A stretch of 57,837 nt of DNA from Veillonellaceae bacterium. Lineage in GTDB: Bacteria; Bacillota; Negativicutes; JAAYSF01. This document shows positions 52,577 to 57,837 of this stretch, piece by piece. Numbering within the stretch: the stretch's first letter is position 1; every line of letters begins with the position of its first letter. The notes under the pieces were generated by a model, which was not told the DNA's origin, did not search any database, and saw only the letters and a list, made by a program, of their open reading frames with translations. Where the stretch lies: positions 1 to 57,837 of the forward strand of contig JAAYSF010000016.1 of NCBI GenBank assembly GCA_012523975.1. The letters run 5' to 3'. Made by a program: the position numbers and the translations under genes.

Positions 52577-53041
52577 ATGAAAACCGCGATTCTTGTTCCG
52601 TTTGATGGATCGAAGAATGCCGTTGGTGCGCTGCAGTTTGCTATTAACCTGGCCAAATCTCTGCAGGAAAAAGTTGTCGTTCTAAATGTTCAGCCAAGCT
52701 TTAGAACAGTACATACAAAAATGTTCTTCGATGAAACCGCCGTTCGTGAATATCAAGAACAGCTTTTTGAGGAAATGGTAAGCCCGGCGAAAGAATTATT
52801 GCAAGATGCCGGTGTAGAATATGAATTCAAACTAAGAACCGGAGACCCCAAGGAACAGATCTGCAAAGAAGTCATAGCCGATAATAACGCTCAAACCGGC
52901 TGCTCAACAAGCGTACGCATGATAGTGATGGGCTCGCGCGGTATGAATCCGATGCTCAGCGGAGTACTCGGCAGCGTTAGCTACGGCGTGATTAATTCAG
53001 CCGTCTGCCCTGTAACCATCGTTCCTTTAACCTGTTCATAG
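52577..53041 (+). CDS. Universal stress protein (UspA family)
   Basis: ATG 52577 lies eight bases after TTGGAGGTT. The 154-residue protein has the Usp fold: ILVPFDGSKNAVGALQFAIN at the N-terminus, VVVLNVQPSF, and a nucleotide-binding MGSRGMNPMLSGVLGSVSYG near the C-terminus with the G-x2-G-x9-G-S pattern of ATP-binding members. A short insert (NNAQTGCSTSV) before the last strand is slightly unusual. Cytosolic, role in stress tolerance inferred from the family. A terminator follows at 53167. Confidence 0.95.
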   Translation: MKTAILVPFDGSKNAVGALQFAINLAKSLQEKVVVLNVQPSFRTVHTKMFFDETAVREYQEQLFEEMVSPAKELLQDAGVEYEFKLRTGDPKEQICKEVIADNNAQTGCSTSVRMIVMGSRGMNPMLSGVLGSVSYGVINSAVCPVTIVPLTCS

Positions 53042-53166
53042 TCCACCCTGCCCTCTGCCAATCAGTCCATAGACGATAAAAGACCAGCGAAAAGGGAGTT
53101 CAACATAGGGATTTACGAAAACAAGTAAATTTTTGACCGTCTCTCTTCAAGCGGTGGTGCGAATGT

Positions 53167-53209
53167 AAAGACTGCACTGAAGGATAAAACCTTTAGTGCA
53201 GTCTTTCTT
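53167..53209 (+). terminator. Terminator after the universal stress protein gene
   Basis: AAAGACTGCACT pairs with AGTGCAGTCTTT, with an inner AAGG/CCTT stem, followed by CTTATG. Confidence 0.8.
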
Positions 53210-53303
53210 ATGTTGCGTTTTTTTAGTTATGTCACTTATCTAATCACACCTCTTTAGAAACACATCATATACTAAAATAAAAAACAGTAAAGGAGTAATT
53301 AAT

Positions 53304-54837
53304 GTGGATAGTTCTATTACAAGTAGCCCGTATCATAATCGTGTTGATACACCAAATTATGAACACTATTTTGATAGAAATGGAAACATAAATAAGTTCG
53401 TAAAATTATTAAAAGAAAGAGGCTTTATTGTTCAAAAAGGCAGTATAAGATATATCGATATATTAAAATTAGCCAGTGAGGGTAAAGTCGGCACTTGCTT
53501 TGGCAATAATGCAGGCGTACCCTATGCAGTCTATCTCCTGCCGCCGGCACCGAACCAAGATCCTTGCCCAGGTCAGAGACCGCCAAAAGACTATAATCCT
53601 TTTAACCCTTATAATTATCCACCTAATGTTCTATATGCAGCACCAGGAATTGACTATAAACTGCGCCCTGATGAAGCTATTGTATCAATAGGACAGACAC
53701 CTCCCCCGGCAGTTTATTTTAGTTCGAAGTTATCTGGGGTTTGTTGAAAATAAAATAAAAAAAGACTATAGCAATGCTGTTACAGCTGGTAATCCCTGCA
53801 CCGGTTTTTACCACTATATAGGTGCCAGTATGGGTGACCAGATTAGCAATAACTCTATTTGGACAGACAGTACACCTTATGGAACTCCCGGAAATCCTTT
53901 CGACAGTTCTACGATTATTATCACTACTGCCGACAGGCGCATAAATCAGCTAATGCGTGATGCTCTGGTTGGATCAGGTTTTAACCCAGGAATTATGAAC
54001 GATGATAATATTCCTTTAAATCTAGTCAACATGGGACTGGAAAAGGGCAAAGACCACTTTTCGTTTGTCATGAGAGCAGCTATTTTTGAAAATTCAGATA
54101 CCGGCTGGGATTATATGTTTAATCTTGATAAATATTTTACCGTATTGCGAATCACTCCTGTGAAGCCTTGCCCTGCAGTCAATCCGTGGCCTATTCCCGA
54201 GCTTAAAAAGCGGGAGACAGGTACAACTGAGTTCCAGGTCGTACCAACAGCAAGGGAAACACTGGATTACTTGCGAAATCAAATTATTTGCAAATACAGA
54301 AATCCGGAATATGATATTGTTGATCTTGATTTATACCCCTGGGAAATTGAGGGTTTTGAAAGTATAATGCAGGATAGAGATGCTTTTATAGATGACAAGG
54401 ATACAATTTATTATAGAACAGAAAGTTTTAAATTAGCTACTGACGATGATTTTGTTATACTATATGGCATAAACCACACACAAACTGGATTTGCAACGTA
54501 TTTAGCTAACAGCCTTTACGGTGAAGAGCTTATGAATGGAGTTGTGGCAGCCCGTATAACAAATGAACTGCAATATCCTGCTGATGAATATTTCCCTAAA
54601 CGCTATAAAAATTTAAAGTATTATTATGTTGTAAAAATGGCAAGGGATAGCGAGGAAGGCACTGAAGTGATTATACCTTACAGCACAGGCAACCCTCACG
54701 GGTCGGCATTCGGAGTTGACAACAATCAGAATATTTTTATAGCCTTCAGAGCCTATGTCAATCAGACGACCAAGGTTGCTTCTCCTCTATATGATATTAT
54801 CTGGAGTCATGCGATTCTGTTTACAAAAAAGAAATGA
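53304..54837 (+). pseudogene. Unknown protein of about 510 residues split by a one-base frameshift
   Basis: GTG 53304 (AAAGGAG upstream) opens a frame that stops at 53747. A second frame, open well before its first ATG at 53830, continues to 54837. Dropping T53724 joins them: AVYFS is then followed by RSYLGFVENKIKKDYSNAVT, with no gap. The first part has a Pro-rich region (PPAPNQDPCPGQRPPKDYN). The second has GDQISNNSIWTDSTPYGTPG, SFVMRAAIFEN and FVILYGINHTQTGFATYLAN. No signal peptide or known family. The break may be mutation, a sequencing error or recoding. Confidence 0.75.
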
Positions 54838-54913
54838 CCCTGTTTGGGTCACCAAAATACAACAAGGCACTCTACCAAACTGGATATAGGGTGCCAATCA
54901 GCCCATTGACGAT

Positions 54914-54942
54914 AAAAAGCCCGCGAAATTCGCGGGTTTTTA
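54914..54942 (-). terminator. Terminator of the ABC-F gene
   Basis: AAACCCGCGAA-type arms: AGCCCGCGAA pairs with TTCGCGGGTT, with A and T runs on both sides. Confidence 0.85.
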
Positions 54943-56424
54943 TTATGATAGTTCGACTATTTTGGTTGCAACATTGCGGCAGAATTCAATGTCATGTTCT
55001 ACGAAGATAATAGTTGGAGCATATTCGAGCAGTAGTTCTTCGATTTGCATTCGTGAGATAACGTCTATGAAATTAAGCGGTTCATCCCAGACATACAAGC
55101 TGGCTTTCTCGCAAAGGCTCTTGGCAATTAGTACTTTTTTCTTCTGTCCGCCGCTAAAATCAGCCATATCTTTTTCAAACTGTACTCTTGAAAAATCAAG
55201 TTTTCTTAAATTAGCTTTAAAAATACTTTCATCGATATTGTTTTCTCTGGCGTAATCCGTTAAGTTGCCCCGGAGATGTGAGGTATCTTGCGAAACATAG
55301 GATATCTTTAGCTGACTTGCTTTACGGAGAGTTCCTGTATAAGTGATGTTTTCGCCGCAGATCAGCTTAAGAAGACTTGACTTTCCTGAGCCGTTCTTAC
55401 CGTAAAGCGCTATTCTGTCACCCTGCTCAATGGTCAAGCTTACGTCCGCACAGGCTAACTTTTCTCCATAAAATATAGATACATCGTCAAGCTCTACAAA
55501 ACGGTTGGCATGGAAATTAACCGTAGACATTTTCAAGCTTTCAGAGCTCTCAATATTTTTGAGAAGCTTTGACTTTTCATCAATAGCCGATTTCTGTCTT
55601 GCCTCAATTGTCTTAGAACGTTTCATCATCTTTGCGGACTTATGACCAATATAGCCTTTATCCGGCTTTACACCTGAATTCCTTGTCCCCACCTTTGTTT
55701 TTTCAACTTTATCTGACCAATCAGAAGTTCGCCTTGCGGCTGCTGTCAAGCGAGAAATATCTTTTTGAAGTTTTTCGTTTTCGGCAAGCTCAAAGTTGTC
55801 TTGCCTTTTTTTGTTTTCCCACCAAGACGAAAAATTCCCTTTTTGAATTTCGATATTGGTTTTGTTAATCGAAAGGATATGGTCAACACAGTTATCAAGA
55901 AATGCCCTATCGTGCGACACCAAAATGAAGCCATGCTTTGAGTTTAGATAGTCGCTGACAATTTTTCTTGCCTTGATATCAAGGTGGTTGGTCGGTTCAT
56001 CAATCAGCAAGAAACTATTTTCTTTCAAGAACAAGGCTGCAAGCAGTACCTTGGTTTGCTCTCCGTTCGACAGCGTAGCAAAAGGCCTATATAAAACGTC
56101 CTCGGAAACCTGCATTAAGGAAAGCTCCCGCATAACCTGCCACTGCTGGTAATCCGGATAGATTGTTTCAATTACATCCAGAGTACTGTCGTCGGTATTT
56201 TTTACTTCGAACGGAAAATACTCAAAGTTTACTTTTGCTGAAATAGTACCGCTGTATTCGTATTTGCCTAGTAATAAGTTAAGAAATGTAGTTTTACCCC
56301 TTCCATTGCGGCCGGTAAAACCTAATTTCCAATCTGTATCTATCTGAAAGCTTACGTTTTCAAAAATATTATCATAACTGCCATCATAGCCGAAGGTCAG
56401 ATTTGTAACGTTTATTAAAGACAT
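54943..56424 (-). CDS. ABC-F ribosomal protection protein, Lsa/CplR type (antibiotic resistance)
   Basis: The 493-residue protein has two ABC ATPase domains and no membrane helices. First: Walker A GRNGRGKTT, signature LSNGEQTK, Walker B FLLIDEPTNHLD. Second: GKNGSGKSS, FSGGQKKK, VWDEPLNFID. The interdomain linker (about 185-300) is long and charged, as in antibiotic-resistance ABC-F proteins of the Lsa, Vga and CplR groups, which remove lincosamides, pleuromutilins and streptogramin A from the ribosome. Resistance is inferred, and is supported by a leader peptide with attenuator hairpins directly upstream. AGGAGG precedes ATG 56424. Confidence 0.92.
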   Translation of the reverse strand: MSLINVTNLTFGYDGSYDNIFENVSFQIDTDWKLGFTGRNGRGKTTFLNLLLGKYEYSGTISAKVNFEYFPFEVKNTDDSTLDVIETIYPDYQQWQVMRELSLMQVSEDVLYRPFATLSNGEQTKVLLAALFLKENSFLLIDEPTNHLDIKARKIVSDYLNSKHGFILVSHDRAFLDNCVDHILSINKTNIEIQKGNFSSWWENKKRQDNFELAENEKLQKDISRLTAAARRTSDWSDKVEKTKVGTRNSGVKPDKGYIGHKSAKMMKRSKTIEARQKSAIDEKSKLLKNIESSESLKMSTVNFHANRFVELDDVSIFYGEKLACADVSLTIEQGDRIALYGKNGSGKSSLLKLICGENITYTGTLRKASQLKISYVSQDTSHLRGNLTDYARENNIDESIFKANLRKLDFSRVQFEKDMADFSGGQKKKVLIAKSLCEKASLYVWDEPLNFIDVISRMQIEELLLEYAPTIIFVEHDIEFCRNVATKIVELS

Positions 56425-56441
56425 AGTTATCCTCCTGTATT

Positions 56442-56562
56442 AAAATATAAGGCTGCAAGAAAGTTACTTCTTGCAGCTCATAATACAGCAAAGCCAAGCC
56501 CAGTAGTACGGGCATGACGAGGATATATTCGCTGAGTAAAAAGAATAGTAACTTTCTTGCAT
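56442..56562 (-). promoter_or_regulatory. Transcription attenuator of the ABC-F gene
   Basis: Two exclusive structures are seen on the leftward transcript. A terminator pairs GCTGCAAGAA with TTCTTGCAGC (56452-56477), followed by a U-rich CTTATATTTT. An alternative pairs TGCAAGAAAGTTACT with AGTAACTTTCTTGCA, a perfect 15-bp match between 56547-56561 and 56454-56468. A stalled ribosome on the leader peptide would change which forms. Confidence 0.8.
56464..56562 (-). CDS. 32-residue leader peptide controlling the ABC-F gene
   Basis: ATG 56562 opens a short frame ending at TAA 56464, inside the terminator hairpin. The peptide starts MQESYYSFYSANISS and ends CPYYWAWLCCIMSCKK. The WAWLCCIMSCKK ending recalls leader peptides before tet(M)/tet(W)-type and ABC-F resistance genes in anaerobes (from memory). 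No strong ribosome site is visible; GTG six bases upstream is an alternative start. A drug-slowed ribosome here should favour the antiterminator. Confidence 0.7.
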   Translation of the reverse strand: MQESYYSFYSANISSSCPYYWAWLCCIMSCKK

Positions 56563-56725
56563 AAGCACAACAAATCAAGGCGGCTTAGCGCTGCCATCGC
56601 TTTATTATGCCTTATTAATCAGCAAGAAAGATTTACTTCATCTTTTCAACTCCAATACTTAATTTGTGAATATTATATCATACCAATTCTCTAAATTCAA
56701 GGTTGTCAAGCTACGGACTGCGACA

Positions 56726-56759
56726 AGAAAATAAGACACCCACCGATGTCTTATTTTCT
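56726..56759 (-). terminator. Terminator of the 3D-domain gene
   Basis: AGAAAATAAGACA pairs perfectly with TGTCTTATTTTCT; the stem overlaps the stop codon. Confidence 0.85.
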
Positions 56760-57312
56760 ACTCTTCGTCTATTTGGTTTCCTAAGATGAACACTGTAACT
56801 CCATGTGTTCTGCCCCTCTGGCGAAGCTCGCTTGAGGAAGCATCGACATAAATATCAAAGACTTTCCCTTTTACAGCGCTTCCGGTGTCCTCTGCCCGCC
56901 GGCGATGGATGGTCCCATCTGGCATAACAATATCAATCCATGTTCCCAAAGGAACAACGGCAGGGTCGACCGCGACAGTTCGGCCGGGTTTAGTGTAGGC
57001 GCCGCTGGCTGTTGTACCTTGGTCGTTATACCAAGTCACTTGGGCGTCTTTGATAACACTCCGGACGCTTCTTCCTCCGCGGCTTACGGGGTAATTCTCT
57101 CTTTGTCTCTCTGATCCAGTATCGGATTCCTTAACGGTTGTATTTAAGTTTTCGTTTTCTTTGGATAGGTCAGTGACAGCCATCTCATACTGCGGTGGTT
57201 TGTTATTCACTTGTTTCAGGCTTTTTACACTCTGAACTGATGAATAGCCCATAACAGCAATTATTATTGCCATTATTATAAGCACTCGACCTTGAATGTT
57301 TTTAACACTCAT
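56758..57312 (-). CDS. 3D-domain protein (membrane-anchored, MltA/RpfB-like wall enzyme)
   Basis: The 184-residue protein has an N-terminal membrane anchor (about residues 10-27), a polar linker and a C-terminal 3D domain (about 85-180). The conserved aspartates are in TVAVDPAVVPLGTWIDI, RRAEDTGSAVKGKVFDIYVD, and the fold closes with GVTVFILG. The 3D domain is the double-psi barrel of lytic enzymes such as B. subtilis YabE and YocH, and it acts on glycan strands of peptidoglycan. The short length and absence of binding repeats resemble the single-domain members of Firmicutes with spores. A good sigma-A promoter lies upstream. Confidence 0.92.
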   Translation of the reverse strand: MSVKNIQGRVLIIMAIIIAVMGYSSVQSVKSLKQVNNKPPQYEMAVTDLSKENENLNTTVKESDTGSERQRENYPVSRGGRSVRSVIKDAQVTWYNDQGTTASGAYTKPGRTVAVDPAVVPLGTWIDIVMPDGTIHRRRAEDTGSAVKGKVFDIYVDASSSELRQRGRTHGVTVFILGNQIDEE

Positions 57313-57416
57313 TAAAATCCTCCCTTATGTTTTAGCTCAAAAAAATAAATAATTGCCAAATCAAAATTACATAAGGGATTAAACAAGAGAAAAAGTGACT
57401 TAAAAAGTTTTCATTT

Positions 57417-57445
57417 ATTATACTATATAAGCTATTGTATAACAA
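57417..57445 (-). promoter_or_regulatory. Sigma-A promoter of the 3D-domain gene
   Basis: Reverse strand TTGTTA (57440-57445), exact 17-base spacer, TATAAT (57417-57422), about 105 bases before the start codon. Confidence 0.7.
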
Positions 57446-57502
57446 AATCCAAATATATCCTTAAGACAAGGTTCACCTATAACATAGTCAGCAATAAACA
57501 AT

Positions 57503-57694
57503 CTATGGCAATACAATAGGATACGGATATAAAGCTATTCTATCTCTCGGGGAGGCAGGCAAACCAATTGAGGCTGGCGGAAACGGTCTCCCGCCAATCG
57601 TCATCCGAAGAGAAACTCCTTGACCAATGCGTATTCCCCCTACCGAAGCAATCTGACCATAAGTGCCAAAGCCTACGGCTCCGGTTGCCGCCAA
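57503..57694 (-). CDS. Hypothetical 63-residue Gly/Pro-rich peptide or gene remnant
   Basis: A frame from TTG 57694 to TAG 57503 encodes MAATGAVGFGTYGQIASVGG, later GGRPFPPASIGLPASPRD and a YPYPIVLP ending. The frame stays open about 15 codons further upstream (FRTIRQVL precedes the TTG). No ribosome site is seen. It may be the end of a decayed gene. Confidence 0.3.
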   Translation of the reverse strand: MAATGAVGFGTYGQIASVGGIRIGQGVSLRMTIGGRPFPPASIGLPASPRDRIALYPYPIVLP

Positions 57695-57790
57695 AACCTG
57701 ACGAATAGTTCTAAAGCAAGCAAAGGCCTCTTTATGTTAATTTATGCTGATTTATGTAGAGATGTTACTGAAGCAGTTTACTTTAAAATA

Positions 57791-57825
57791 CGAAAAGCTA
57801 TTTGCCTTTTGACAAATAGCTTTTT
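57791..57825. terminator. Hairpin terminator near the right edge
   Basis: GAAAAGCTATTTG pairs with CAAATAGCTTTTT. It probably ends a leftward gene lying beyond the window. Confidence 0.7.
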
Positions 57826-57837
57826 CATATTTTATCA

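Noticed and set aside
56384-56578. Leftward 64-residue frame overlapping the ABC-F start
   Set aside because: It is an alternate frame of the attenuator. The 32-residue leader frame explains the sequence better through the hairpins and CIMSCKK ending.

Overview
The window looks like chromosome of a diderm, endospore-forming Firmicute, most likely class Negativicutes and near Sporomusa or Pelosinus. Signs of an outer membrane are three trimeric-autotransporter (YadA-type) anchors, a beta-barrel protein ending in Phe, and a heptosyltransferase-like GT9 enzyme. Firmicute traits are a lysine riboswitch, a T-box, a ykkC-class riboswitch, strong AGGAGG ribosome sites, a CgeB-like spore glycosyltransferase and a 3D-domain protein. 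Anaerobic metabolism is shown by a single-chain pyruvate:ferredoxin oxidoreductase and an acetate carrier. No tRNA, rRNA, CRISPR, complete insertion sequence or prophage was recognised.

Layout. 1-4.1 kb: start of an ABC ATPase, tatA, an SH3/NlpC-P60 cell-wall hydrolase, acetate transporter, SIMPL protein and a 45-residue basic protein. 4.1-12.8 kb: a surface module with one secreted head-repeat protein, three YadA-type adhesins (one with about 36 copies of an 18-residue repeat), a small secreted protein and an outer-membrane barrel, with shared upstream elements and a long structured leader. 12.8-16.7 kb: YwbE, cyclophilin lipoprotein, uracil-DNA glycosylase, a YcgR-N/MinD fusion and a DUF2935 protein. 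16.7-21.3 kb: an asparaginase, unknown 410-residue protein, permease and GntR/FCD regulator, with GGTATACC operators. 21.4-31.7 kb: a solute-binding lipoprotein, lysA behind a lysine riboswitch, nifJ, and ilvN-ilvC-ilvB behind a tandem ykkC riboswitch and T-box. 31.8-37.8 kb: two small paralogous proteins, three glycosyltransferases and PBP2. 38.1-41.8 kb: a TAXI-TRAP transporter. 41.8-57.8 kb: nucleoid-associated protein, membrane proteins, an interrupted Fe-S protein, a diguanylate cyclase with a duplicated sensor, AEC permease, universal stress protein, a frameshifted unknown gene, an Lsa-like ABC-F resistance gene with a leader-peptide attenuator, and a 3D-domain protein.

The most noteworthy signals are regulatory RNA (ykkC plus T-box, the ABC-F attenuator, the adhesin leader), a dispersed RNA-like repeat in three intergenic regions, an ATT start codon for a glycosyltransferase, two genes broken by single events, and several uncharacterised proteins in informative contexts.
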